The position numbers were made by a program, and so were the translations under genes. A DNA stretch of 54,404 nucleotides. Source: Dethiothermospora halolimnae (GTDB lineage: Bacteria; Bacillota; Clostridia; Tissierellales; VENL01). Below are positions 25,221-33,449 of this stretch, piece after piece (within the stretch, counting starts at the first letter, position 1; each line of letters opens with the position of its first letter). Below the pieces are notes generated by a model. It searched no databases. It saw only the letters and a program-made list of their open reading frames with translations, and was not told the DNA's origin. The DNA lies in NCBI RefSeq assembly GCF_037577855.1, contig NZ_JBAKFX010000025.1, positions 1 to 54,404 on the forward strand, given 5' to 3'.

Positions 25221-25808
25221 ATGGATAAGATTGACATGGTTATAGAAAACAAAATTATGGCAATAATACCGGTATATGTGGAAAACAAGGGGAATTCAAC
25301 AAAGGTTATAACAGCAGGTGCCGATATCACTTTAATCTACAAAAGTATTAAAACTGTTTTAAAAATCATTGCCAATTATTTTATGACAGATATGAGGGTA
25401 GGGAAAAAATATTATGGAAATTTGATTGGAGCAACAAATGTAGTTCCGGTGGTGTTTAATAATCATAATATCTTTGTACCATTAAAAACAAGAAAACCAA
25501 TATCTAAAAATGATGGCTCCTTTGGGTACTTTAATTTAGACTATATAGAAAGAGTAGAGAAGAAAAATGGAGAAATATATATAATATTAAAAAATGATAT
25601 AAAGGTAAAAACCATATTAAAATTGAAATCAGTTAAAAAGCACATAAGGGAAGGTAAGATAATCAAAAATGTTTGTACAAGCAGCCCCGATAGTTTATCA
25701 TATTCTAGGGAGGGATTTTATTGTGATTTCAATGCTCCTGCCACTAAGGGGGATATAGCAATATTAAGAAATGAAATCCTATCTCTACAAAGGGAATATC
25801 AAAAATGA
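25221..25808 (+). CDS. ComK-like protein (putative competence transcription factor)
   Basis: Protein of 195 residues. The central part (about residues 50-115) resembles ComK: a basic KYYGNLIGATNVVPVVF segment, then NIFVPLKTRKPIS and an aromatic YFNLDYIERVE, parallel to the ComK order of a basic strand, VPIPI and WIFYHHV. In Bacillus ComK activates DNA-uptake genes. The assignment is by pattern only. The gene is 36 bp before recD2, with comFC further down, which makes a competence or DNA-processing role plausible. GGGGGTG precedes the ATG. Confidence 0.5.
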   Translation: MDKIDMVIENKIMAIIPVYVENKGNSTKVITAGADITLIYKSIKTVLKIIANYFMTDMRVGKKYYGNLIGATNVVPVVFNNHNIFVPLKTRKPISKNDGSFGYFNLDYIERVEKKNGEIYIILKNDIKVKTILKLKSVKKHIREGKIIKNVCTSSPDSLSYSREGFYCDFNAPATKGDIAILRNEILSLQREYQK

Positions 25809-25844
25809 TATAATTGATTTAACATTATATTGGAGGGAATAAAA

Positions 25845-28061
25845 ATGGTAACTATAGAGGGAACAGTGGAGGAGATAATATTTCAAAATGAAACTAACGG
25901 ATATGTTGTAGCTATTGTGGAAACAAAGGATGATGTAGTTACTATTGTGGGAAATATTCCAATGATAAATATCGGAGAAACATTAAACTTACAAGGGGAT
26001 TGGGATTATCACCCTAATTATGGTCAACAATTTAAAGTTGAAGTATATAGTATGGTTGTGCCGGCTACCCTAAATGGAATAGAAAAATATCTAGCATCGG
26101 GGCTTATATCGGGAATAGGACCTAAGACTGCTAAGAGCATTGTTAAAAAGTTTGGGAAAGAGTCCCTAGATATACTTCAATACAATCCTGAAAAATTAAT
26201 GGAAGTGGATGGAATAGGAAAGAAAAAGGGAAAAAAGATAGCAGAAGCATTTCAGGAACAGAGAGAGTTACAAGATGTAATGATGTTTTTACAGCAGTAT
26301 GGAATAAGCGCTAATTATGGTGTTAAAATATATAAAAAATATGGAAGTGAAACAGTAGCTAAAATAAAGGAAAATCCCTATAGGTTATCCCAAGATATAT
26401 TTGGCATAGGATTTAAGATGGCGGATAAAATAGCTAAAAATATGGGAATAGATAATAACAGTGAATATAGGGTTAGTGCCGGAATAAAGTTTGCCTTAAT
26501 GGAGTCTTCCACAAGTGGACATACCTATATTCCTAAGGAAGAACTTATAAGAAAATCAGCGGGTCTTTTAGAGGTTAATATGGATATTATTGAAAATAGT
26601 ATAACAGCCCTTGCACTAAATCAGGAAATACAACTGGAAAACTTTGATGGTAAAACCTGTGTATATTATATGCCCTATTATTATGCAGAGACCAGTGTAA
26701 GCAAAGCAGTGGTGGCATTATCTCAAGGGGAGCTAAAAAAGCTTGAGATAAATGTTGAAAGGGAAATAGATGATATAGAAAAGGAAAATCAAATAAGATT
26801 TGCTAAAAAACAAAAAGATGCCATAAGGGAAGCGGTGGACAATGGGCTATTAGTAGTAACTGGAGGTCCGGGAACCGGCAAGACAACCACTATAAATAGT
26901 ATAATAAAATTATTTGAAAAAAATAATCTAACAATACAATTAGCGGCCCCCACAGGACGGGCGGCAAAAAGGATGAGTGAAGCAACGGGAAGGGAAGCCA
27001 AAACCATCCATAGATTACTAGAATATAACTTTGTTGATGATCAAGTGGGTATGGCATTTTCTAGAGACGATGGAACACCTTTAGAAACCGATGTTCTTAT
27101 TGTAGATGAGGTATCAATGGTTGATATATTGCTTATGAATAACCTTCTTAAGGCTATAGTACCGGGTACTAGAGTTATATTAGTTGGGGATATAGACCAA
27201 TTACCATCGGTGGGTCCTGGGAATGTTCTTAGGGATATAATAGATAGTAAAATAGTTAAAGTTGTGACTTTAGACGAAATATTTAGACAGGCAAAGGAGA
27301 GTATGATTGTAGTTAATGCCCACAAAATAAATAAAGGGGAAGCACCTAGTTTAAATGTAAAGGGAAAAGACTTTTTCTTTATGAGAAGAAATACTGGAAA
27401 AAGTGTTACTGATACCATACTGGAACTATGTAGTGAAAGACTCCCTAAGTTTAATGGATATGACCCTGTTAAGGACATTCAAGTACTATCCCCGATGAAA
27501 AAGGGGGATACAGGTGTTAATATGTTAAATGAAAAGATGCAGGATAGGTTAAATCCTAAGGTATCAAATGAATACGAAAAAAAATCAGGAGATACCATAT
27601 TTAGGGTGGGAGATAAGGTAATGCAAATAAAGAACAACTATCAAATGGAATGGAAACTATTAGAGAACGGAGTGGTGGTAGACGATGGTGAAGGTGTATT
27701 TAATGGAGATTTTGGATACGTCACAGAAATAGACGATGAAGAGGATGAATTAAAGGTATTATTTGATGAAACTAAAGAGGTGACGTATAGCTACAATCAA
27801 TTGGACGAACTAAGACTAGCCTATGCCACAACAATACACAAAAGCCAAGGGAGTGAATTTCCAGTGGTGGTAATACCCATATGCTGGGGACCACCTATGC
27901 TACTTACAAGAAACCTACTATATACAGCCATAACGAGGGCAAAGGATTTAGTGGTACTGGTAGGTAACGAAAAATACCTTCATATGATGATAAATAATAA
28001 TAGGATAAATAAAAGGTATTCTGGACTTAAAAACAGATTGTTGCGGATTTTGAGCATCTAA
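25845..28061 (+). CDS. recD2: ATP-dependent DNA helicase RecD2
   Basis: Helicase of about 738 residues in superfamily 1B, which unwinds DNA 5' to 3' without RecBC. An N-terminal OB-like part and helix-hairpin-helix repeats (about 85-190; GIGPKTAKSIVKKFG, VDGIGKKKGKKIAEAF) precede Walker A GGPGTGKTTT (about 340), Walker B VLIVDEVSMVD and the C-terminal YATTIHKSQGSEF motif (about 655). Length is standard. The ATG at 25845 is preferred over the TTG at 25830, because TGGAGGG lies between them. It follows the ComK-like gene closely and may share its promoter. Confidence 0.93.
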   Translation: MVTIEGTVEEIIFQNETNGYVVAIVETKDDVVTIVGNIPMINIGETLNLQGDWDYHPNYGQQFKVEVYSMVVPATLNGIEKYLASGLISGIGPKTAKSIVKKFGKESLDILQYNPEKLMEVDGIGKKKGKKIAEAFQEQRELQDVMMFLQQYGISANYGVKIYKKYGSETVAKIKENPYRLSQDIFGIGFKMADKIAKNMGIDNNSEYRVSAGIKFALMESSTSGHTYIPKEELIRKSAGLLEVNMDIIENSITALALNQEIQLENFDGKTCVYYMPYYYAETSVSKAVVALSQGELKKLEINVEREIDDIEKENQIRFAKKQKDAIREAVDNGLLVVTGGPGTGKTTTINSIIKLFEKNNLTIQLAAPTGRAAKRMSEATGREAKTIHRLLEYNFVDDQVGMAFSRDDGTPLETDVLIVDEVSMVDILLMNNLLKAIVPGTRVILVGDIDQLPSVGPGNVLRDIIDSKIVKVVTLDEIFRQAKESMIVVNAHKINKGEAPSLNVKGKDFFFMRRNTGKSVTDTILELCSERLPKFNGYDPVKDIQVLSPMKKGDTGVNMLNEKMQDRLNPKVSNEYEKKSGDTIFRVGDKVMQIKNNYQMEWKLLENGVVVDDGEGVFNGDFGYVTEIDDEEDELKVLFDETKEVTYSYNQLDELRLAYATTIHKSQGSEFPVVVIPICWGPPMLLTRNLLYTAITRAKDLVVLVGNEKYLHMMINNNRINKRYSGLKNRLLRILSI

Positions 28062-28466
28062 AAGAGGCTGGTTTAAATACAATTGTTAATGGTGAATTGT
28101 TAATTGGCTTAGCTGTTAAGGGATCTAGGAGAGGTTCATTACATCATAGCCCCATGTTGGGGGATTCGCAATCCCACAATTTCCAACCCTGTTGTTGGGG
28201 GTTGGTAATCCCACAACTTCCAACCTTGTTGTTGGGGGTTGGTAATCCCGCAACTTCCAACCTTGTTGTTGGGGGATTCGTAATCCCACAACTTGATCAT
28301 GACTAACAATTAAAAAATGTAGGGCCTGAATATATTCAGGCCGCTGAACCGAAATAAAACTAACTTTAAACTCCAAAACATACTAACCACCAAAACCCAC
28401 ACAACCCCCAATAATTAATCATTAATAATTCACAATTAACAATTATTCCGAAGGAAGGATAACAAA
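28062..28466 (+). repeat. Repeat block between recD2 and comFC
   Basis: A short tandem array of four family A-derived units of about 45 bp lies at 28155-28293 (TTGTTGTTGGGGG followed by GTAATCCCACAACTTCCAAC). A perfect family B palindrome (28323-28342, GGCCTGAATATATTCAGGCC), a family F linker (from about 28345) and a family D AT block follow, and TTCCGAAGGAAGGATAAC leads into comFC. Confidence 0.75.
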
Positions 28467-29222
28467 ATGCCAAAACTAAAACAAATCCTCACCATATTCA
28501 TAAAAACTATACTTGATCTCCTCTACCCTGAGGATAACCTCTGTTTTATATGTGATGAGGTCCATGATGAAGTTGATGAGGGACATATTTGCCATAGTTG
28601 CATGAAGGAGCTAGTTTTTGTAGGAGATAATAAATGTTTTATATGCAGTAAACCACTGGAACTAGGTTATTTACCAGATAAATGCCCCGATTGTATGAAT
28701 AATAAGCATTATTTTAAAAAGGCAATATCTCCATTACTTTATACAGGAACCATAAAAGATGCCATATATAAATATAAATACGGAAAAAAATCATATATGT
28801 ATAAGGCCTTTGGATATATTTTAAAAGGTGCTATTGAAAAAGATATATCTAATATAGATATAATAGTACCAGTGCCCCTCCATAAATCAAAACTTTCAGA
28901 TAGGGGCTTTAATCAGTCCCTTCTACTTTCAAAATACATATCAAATGAATTTAAAACTCCCCTAGACAATAAAAATCTAATAAGAATTAAAAAAACTACA
29001 ATCCAAAATAAATTACATAAAAAAGAAAGAAGAAAAAATATAAAAAATGCATTTAAGGTTATAGATAATAGGGTATTTATAAATAAAATAGTATTATTAA
29101 TAGACGATATATTTACAACCGGGGCAACAGCCGATGAATGCAGCAAAGTTTTATTGAATGCAGGAGCTAAAGAAGTCGTAGTATTGACGTTGACAACAGG
29201 AAGAAACAATTATAAATTATAA
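28467..29222 (+). CDS. comFC: ComFC-type phosphoribosyltransferase protein
   Basis: Protein of 251 residues required, in transformable bacteria, for DNA uptake. The N-terminus has paired Cys motifs of a zinc ribbon (CFICDE, HICHSC, CFICSK, CPDC; about residues 27-80). The C-terminus is a phosphoribosyltransferase domain with VLLIDDIFTTGATADEC at about 210-226 and RGFNQSLLLSKYI at about 145. Slightly longer than typical (about 230). It heads the same order as B. subtilis comFC-yvyF-flgM. A family B-type palindrome (29242-29261, GGGCTAAACTAGTTTAGCCC) follows and may terminate it. Confidence 0.9.
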   Translation: MPKLKQILTIFIKTILDLLYPEDNLCFICDEVHDEVDEGHICHSCMKELVFVGDNKCFICSKPLELGYLPDKCPDCMNNKHYFKKAISPLLYTGTIKDAIYKYKYGKKSYMYKAFGYILKGAIEKDISNIDIIVPVPLHKSKLSDRGFNQSLLLSKYISNEFKTPLDNKNLIRIKKTTIQNKLHKKERRKNIKNAFKVIDNRVFINKIVLLIDDIFTTGATADECSKVLLNAGAKEVVVLTLTTGRNNYKL

Positions 29223-29371
29223 ATTTTAAATTCAAAACATAGGGCTAAACTAGTTTAGCCCAAAGGATACAGAATTATTTTTAATATGGAGGGATGTATA
29301 TAACCGAAATTGAATATTGATAACTGCTTTGCTAATTTACAATTTATAATTTATAATTTAAAATTATCTCC

Positions 29372-29399
29372 TAAGGTTTTTGTTAAATTATGCCGAAAA
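29372..29399 (+). promoter_or_regulatory. Possible sigma-D promoter of yvyF-flgM
   Basis: TAAG (29372-29375), 16 bases, then GCCGAAAA (29392-29399), compared with sigma-D/sigma-28 TAAA-N15/16-GCCGATAA. The site lies 40 bases before the yvyF start. In B. subtilis flgM is partly sigma-D driven. Confidence 0.5.
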
Positions 29400-29440
29400 T
29401 AATAATAAACCTAATATATATAATTTGCGGGGGTGAAATC

Positions 29441-29854
29441 ATGGAACTGAAAAACTGTAAAAAATGCGGCAGGATCTATGCGTATGATGGATATGATAGT
29501 TGTTCAAGATGTAGACAATCAGATGAAGAAGAGTTTAGAAGAGTAAAGGAATATATATATGAACATCCAGGAGCTACGATACATGAAGTCTCAGAAGAGA
29601 CGGAAGTTAGTAAAAATAAGATTTTGAAATTTTTAAGGGCAGGAAGACTTGAGATAAAGGGCGATGATGCTAACCTTATATTAGACTGTGAGAGATGTGG
29701 AAAATCAATAAAAACTGGTAGATTTTGCAATCAATGTACAGCAGAAATGCAAAGAGAATTTAAATCTGCAGTTGCTCCTAAAAAGTCTCCTGAAAATGAA
29801 AGGAAGAAAAGAGAAGACGATAGGATGTATATAGCTAAGCGACGTAAAAGATAA
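29441..29854 (+). CDS. yvyF: Flagellar operon protein YvyF (TIGR03826)
   Basis: Protein of 137 residues. Two zinc-finger-like Cys pairs frame it: CKKCGRIYAYDGYDSCSRC at the N-terminus and CERCGKSIKTGRFCNQC near residue 87. Between them is a helix-turn-helix-like segment (TIHEVSEETEVSKNKILKFL), and the end is basic. The ATG at 29441 with GCGGGGGTG before it is preferred over an ATG at 29390 that overlaps the putative promoter. Its exact role is unsettled; by position and Cys pattern it is YvyF, encoded just before flgM in many Firmicutes. Confidence 0.85.
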   Translation: MELKNCKKCGRIYAYDGYDSCSRCRQSDEEEFRRVKEYIYEHPGATIHEVSEETEVSKNKILKFLRAGRLEIKGDDANLILDCERCGKSIKTGRFCNQCTAEMQREFKSAVAPKKSPENERKKREDDRMYIAKRRKR

Positions 29855-29872
29855 AAAATAACTAAAGGATTA

Positions 29873-29923
29873 ACCCCATTTTTCCGATAATCTTAATATA
29901 AGAACGGAAAATGGGGTGTTTTT
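29873..29923 (+). promoter_or_regulatory. Hairpin at the flgM ribosome-binding site
   Basis: ACCCCATTTT..CCG (29873-29886) pairs with CGGAAAATGGGGT (29905-29917), followed by GTTTTTT and then the flgM ATG at 29924. The only Shine-Dalgarno-like sequence (GGGGTG) lies in the 3' arm. The structure could act both as a terminator of the yvyF message and as a block on flgM translation. Confidence 0.65.
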
Positions 29924-30208
29924 ATGAAAATAAATAACAATAATATTAGGAAAATGCTTAAGACTTACAATACACAGCAAAAAGACAATAAAATAAATAA
30001 GACAGATAGGCTTAAAAAGAGGGATAAAATAGCTCTTTCAACTAAAGGAAAGGACTATCAAATGGCCATGGAAGCAATAAAAAATGTACCGGATATAAGA
30101 CAGGATAAAGTTGATGAGATAAAAAAGAAAGTTAATAGTGGAACCTATAATATTGATGCAGAAGAAATAGCAGAGAAGATGATTAATCATATAGATATTG
30201 GTATATAA
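29924..30208 (+). CDS. flgM: Anti-sigma-28 factor FlgM
   Basis: Protein of 94 residues that binds sigma-D and holds late flagellar genes silent until hook completion allows its export. The C-terminal half has the family pattern (MAMEAIKNVPDIRQDKVDEI, then IDAEEIAEKMINHI), while the N-terminal half is disordered-looking and Lys/Asn rich. Length is typical. Position between yvyF and flgN matches B. subtilis. The ribosome-binding site lies within a hairpin. The sigma-D gene itself is not in the window. Confidence 0.9.
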   Translation: MKINNNNIRKMLKTYNTQQKDNKINKTDRLKKRDKIALSTKGKDYQMAMEAIKNVPDIRQDKVDEIKKKVNSGTYNIDAEEIAEKMINHIDIGI

Positions 30209-30470
30209 AGGGTTTTAACCTGGGGGATTACAAACCCCCCAGGAACGGGAATTTGTTGTAGGATTCCCCAATAAACTTTGGTGATGTAGAGGGGGAATTC
30301 ATTTCCCTGTTGTTGGGGGATTCGTAATCCCCCAACTGTAGGGCTGAATACATTCAGCCCCACTGGACCGAAAATATAATCAATATCTCCACATATAGTA
30401 GAGAACAAACCAAAACAACGGCTATGCCAATTTAAAACTTATAATTTGAAATTCCAAAGCTCAGCTTTGG
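30209..30470 (+). repeat. Repeat block before flgN
   Basis: A family A variant lies at 30219-30243 (CCTGGGGGATT with AACCCCCCAGG), a family C-like GGGGGAATTCATTTCCC at about 30290-30307, a family A hairpin at 30312-30336, a family B palindrome at 30341-30360 (GGGCTGAATACATTCAGCCC), a GGACCGAAAATATAATC linker, and a family D block with CCAAAGC/GCTTTGG hairpin (about 30454-30470) just before the flgN ribosome-binding site. Confidence 0.7.
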
Positions 30471-30488
30471 TAAAGGGTGGTGCAATAT

Positions 30489-30983
30489 ATGGACAAGCTC
30501 ATAATGGTACTTAAAAAAACATTAAAAGATCAAATCAATATATATAACACACTATTAGAACTAAGTGAGAAAAAGACAGATATTATAGTAAGGAACAATA
30601 TAAAAGAGTTGGATAATTTAACAAAGGAAGAGCAACAAATCATAATCGACTTATCCCAGTGTGAAAAAAACAGACAGAAAGCAGTAAATACCATAGCCAG
30701 TATTATGGAAGTAAAAGAAGATATTAATATGATAGCTATTTATGACCACTTAAATGACCATGACAAAAAAGAAATAGAAGAAATAAGGGATGAATTACTA
30801 AATATAATAGAAAAGTTAAATGACAGAAATAAGCTAAATGAATCTCTTATAAAGGATTCATTGGAATATATAGATTTAAATTTAGAATTATTAACAACTG
30901 ATGGATTTGAAAATACCTATAGTGATAAAGATAATGGCCAAGTAAACAAAAAGCAAAAGAGTCTATTTGACTTTAAAGCATAG
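30489..30983 (+). CDS. flgN: Flagellar chaperone FlgN
   Basis: Cytoplasmic helical chaperone of about 164 residues for the hook-associated proteins FlgK and FlgL. The sequence is a long amphipathic coiled coil (LLELSEKKTDIIVRNNIKEL; EEQQIIIDLSQCEKNRQ), with the usual FlgN C-terminal half. The ATG at 30489 is preferred because AAAGGGTGG ends eight bases before it; the in-frame GTG at 30477 lies inside that site. Its substrates are encoded immediately downstream. Confidence 0.85.
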   Translation: MDKLIMVLKKTLKDQINIYNTLLELSEKKTDIIVRNNIKELDNLTKEEQQIIIDLSQCEKNRQKAVNTIASIMEVKEDINMIAIYDHLNDHDKKEIEEIRDELLNIIEKLNDRNKLNESLIKDSLEYIDLNLELLTTDGFENTYSDKDNGQVNKKQKSLFDFKA

Positions 30984-30986
30984 GTG

Positions 30987-31001
30987 CCCACCTTCGGTGG
31001 G
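30987..31001 (+). terminator. Short UUCG hairpin after flgN
   Basis: CCCACC and GGTGGG close a UUCG tetraloop, two bases after the flgN stop codon. There is no T-run, so it may be a message 3' stabiliser or weak terminator. Confidence 0.45.
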
Positions 31002-31180
31002 AATTGTAAATTTTAAATTGTAAATTAGTTTGCGGGAGCGAAGTTTATGGTGGTTAGTAGTAGTGTTTAAAGTACAAGTGTAGGGTGACTAGGTTTGATT
31101 GCTAGGTATCTTTAAATTCTGTTGTTGGGGGATTCGCAATCCCCCAACCCATAGACCGAAATTAGCGAAAAAGGAAGTGA
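31002..31180 (+). repeat. Family D remnant and family A hairpin
   Basis: TTGTAAATTTTAAATTGTAA (from about 31005) is a family D-type block. A family A hairpin lies at 31124-31148, about 25 bases before the flgK ribosome-binding site. Confidence 0.6.
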
Positions 31181-31184
31181 AACT

Positions 31185-32735
31185 ATGTCCACATTTGGAG
31201 GATTGTCAATATCTATATCGGGACTTTATGCAAATAAGAAGTCTTTAGATACCATATCCCATAATATATCTAATGTTAATACTCCAGGTTATGTTAGGCA
31301 ACAGGCCTTGCATGAATCGGCTTATTATAAGAAAATAGCCGGTGGATTTAAAGCTGGAACCGGCGCGAATGTCCAACAGATAAGACAAATAAGAGATGAA
31401 TTTTTAGATATGAAATTCAGGGATGAAAATGAAAAGTTTGGATATTGGGAATCTAAGAGCAATATGATGCAAGGGGTAGAATCAATATTTAATGAAGTTA
31501 GCGATAGTGGGATTCAAAAGATTATGGACCAATTTTGGAATGGTTGGGAGGAACTATCAAAACATTCCGATAGTCTTACCATAAGGGGGCTTGTCCATGA
31601 AAGGGCTGTTGCCTTTACGGAGGCTGTTAATCATATAAGGACTCAGCTAGATAGTCTTCAATTAAATCTAAATAAGGATATTGATAATAATATATTCAGG
31701 ATAAACAACATAATTAAAGGAGTATCAGATCTAAATCAAAAAATAAGGGATATTGAGTCTACAGATGTAAATGTTAAAGCCAATGACTTAAGGGACAAAA
31801 GAAATAACTTAATAGATGAATTGTCGGGAATGATTCCCATAACTACTGAATATGCCAATGATGGATCTATAAATGTATCTACTAAAGGAAGGCTTTTGGT
31901 TGTAGAAGATCAGTATAGAGAGCTAACTAAGAAACAGAATGATAAGGGATACAACTACTTAGCATATAAAAGGACTGGAGATAAGATAGATTTAAATGAA
32001 GATGAAGGACAGATAGCGGGACTTATATCAGTTAGGGATAAAGAGATAGAAGAAATGAAATTAAGACTTAATCTATTTGTAAATACTGTGGCTAAAGCAG
32101 TAAATAAAGAGCATAAAAATGGTTATGATCTTTTAGGGAATAGTGTTTCAGGAACTAATGCTGAAAAATTCTTTACTACAAAGAATGGAACAGGAAAAAT
32201 AGAAGCGGGAAATATTCAAGTGAATCCGGAATTAAGTGATTATAATAAAATAGCTGCTTCTTTAAACGGAGATACTGGAAATGGAGAGATAGCTAAGGCT
32301 ATATGTGAGTTAAGGGATGAACAAATATTTGATGATATAAAAAATCCCGATGGAACTATAAATGAAAAGGGAACAATAACCGAACTATTAGATAAAGCAA
32401 GTGACTATGATGGAACTCCCCTTGAGGGCTTAATAAAAGAAATAGATACAAAACAAGATGAATATAAAAGCATGACCAGTGATGACTTCTATAGAAATTT
32501 AATTTTAAAAATAGGTTTAAGTAGAGGTCAAGCGAGGAGTATAGCTAAAAATCAGACCATACTTATAGGTCAAATAGATGGCAAAAGGCAGTCAATATCA
32601 GGGGTATCATTAGATGAAGAAATGACAGCGATGATGAAATACCAACACTCCTATGTAGCAAACTCAAGGGTAATAAATGCCATAGATGGAATGATAGAAA
32701 ACATTATAAATAAAATGGGAATCGTCGGAAGGTAA
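31185..32735 (+). CDS. flgK: Flagellar hook-associated protein FlgK, copy 1
   Basis: Hook-filament junction protein (HAP1) of 516 residues, exported by the flagellar system. N-terminal motif SLDTISHNISNVNTPGYVRQ and C-terminal motif VSLDEEMTAMMKYQHSYVAN, ending NKMGIVGR, are characteristic of FlgK. The middle (about 200-400) holds the variable outer domain. AAAGGAAGTG precedes the ATG. A second FlgK gene follows 700 bp later and the two differ throughout, so this is an old duplication. The end of the gene forms one arm of a hairpin (32725-32755). Confidence 0.9.
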   Translation: MSTFGGLSISISGLYANKKSLDTISHNISNVNTPGYVRQQALHESAYYKKIAGGFKAGTGANVQQIRQIRDEFLDMKFRDENEKFGYWESKSNMMQGVESIFNEVSDSGIQKIMDQFWNGWEELSKHSDSLTIRGLVHERAVAFTEAVNHIRTQLDSLQLNLNKDIDNNIFRINNIIKGVSDLNQKIRDIESTDVNVKANDLRDKRNNLIDELSGMIPITTEYANDGSINVSTKGRLLVVEDQYRELTKKQNDKGYNYLAYKRTGDKIDLNEDEGQIAGLISVRDKEIEEMKLRLNLFVNTVAKAVNKEHKNGYDLLGNSVSGTNAEKFFTTKNGTGKIEAGNIQVNPELSDYNKIAASLNGDTGNGEIAKAICELRDEQIFDDIKNPDGTINEKGTITELLDKASDYDGTPLEGLIKEIDTKQDEYKSMTSDDFYRNLILKIGLSRGQARSIAKNQTILIGQIDGKRQSISGVSLDEEMTAMMKYQHSYVANSRVINAIDGMIENIINKMGIVGR

Positions 32736-32755
32736 ATCTACGATTTACCTTCCGA
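32725..32755 (+). terminator. Stop-codon hairpin of flgK copy 1
   Basis: TCGGAAGGTAAAT (32725-32737, coding for the last residues and the stop) pairs exactly with ATTTACCTTCCGA (32743-32755). A family D-type AT block (ATTACAAATTATAAATT) follows. Confidence 0.65.
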
Positions 32756-32916
32756 ATTACAAATTATAAATTATAAATTTTAAATTGGCAAAGCTGCTAA
32801 GCGAATATATTTTGGTTATAAGCATATGTCTCATATCATCAAGTATTTAATGTATAGAATCTGAAAATATGGGAAGTATTCCAATATATTAATTAATAAT
32901 GTGTTGGAGGTTAAAT

Positions 32917-33279
32917 ATGAAAACTGATAATGCTGTTAGGGAGAAAACATATAATTTTGCTTTGAGAATAGTAAAGATGTATAGGTATATAGTTGAAGAA
33001 AAGAAGGAATATGTAATTTCTAAACAATTATTGAGATGTGGTACAAGCATAGGGGCTAATATAGAAGAAGGCTGTTCTGCTCAAAGTAGAAAAGATTTTA
33101 TAAATAAATTATCAATAGCGCAAAAAGAATCCTACGAAACAAGATATTGGCTCAAATTGTTAAGAGACAGTGAGATTATAGAAACTATATACATAAAAAG
33201 TATGTTAAAAGATTGTGAAGAAATAATAAAACTAATATCTAAAATATTAGTTACAACAAAGAAGAATGATAAAATATGA
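32917..33279 (+). CDS. Four-helix bundle protein (23S rRNA IVP/S23 family)
   Basis: Protein of about 120 residues. The family pattern is clear: YNFALRIVKMYRYIVEEKKE, then SKQLLRCGTSIGANIEEGCS and KDFINKLSIAQKESYETRYW. These proteins were first seen in intervening sequences of 23S rRNA genes but are widespread as free genes; their function is unknown, and some are proposed to bind nucleic acid. TTGGAGG makes the ATG at 32917 the start, rather than 32899. It lies between the two flgK genes, which suggests an insertion. Confidence 0.88.
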   Translation: MKTDNAVREKTYNFALRIVKMYRYIVEEKKEYVISKQLLRCGTSIGANIEEGCSAQSRKDFINKLSIAQKESYETRYWLKLLRDSEIIETIYIKSMLKDCEEIIKLISKILVTTKKNDKI

Positions 33280-33389
33280 TAATGGTATTTTACGAATATT
33301 TCACGGAGTGAAATAGAGGTGTTTATAATATGAAACGTAAAAATATAAATCAATATAAAATAGTGAAGAAAAATAAAGTAGCGGGCAGA

Positions 33390-33432
33390 AACAATTTATA
33401 ATTTACAATTTAAAATTTAAAATTATTTTACG
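33390..33432 (+). repeat. Family D AT block before flgK copy 2
   Basis: AATTTATAATTTACAATTTA and following AAAATTTAAAATT, leading into TTTTACGAAGGGACTGAG, which holds the ribosome-binding site. Confidence 0.55.
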
Positions 33433-33449
33433 AAGGGACTGAGTAAAAG

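Noticed and set aside
28155..28293. Short CRISPR-like array
   Set aside because: The segments between the conserved parts are also conserved, so there are no spacers.
28097..28376. Open frames of about 70-80 codons on both strands
   Set aside because: They consist of translated tandem hairpin repeats (recurrent VVGDCGIPQQQG-like strings); no start signal.
32917..33279. rRNA gene fragment suggested by the IVP/S23 family name
   Set aside because: No rRNA sequence flanks the gene; it lies between protein-coding flagellar genes.
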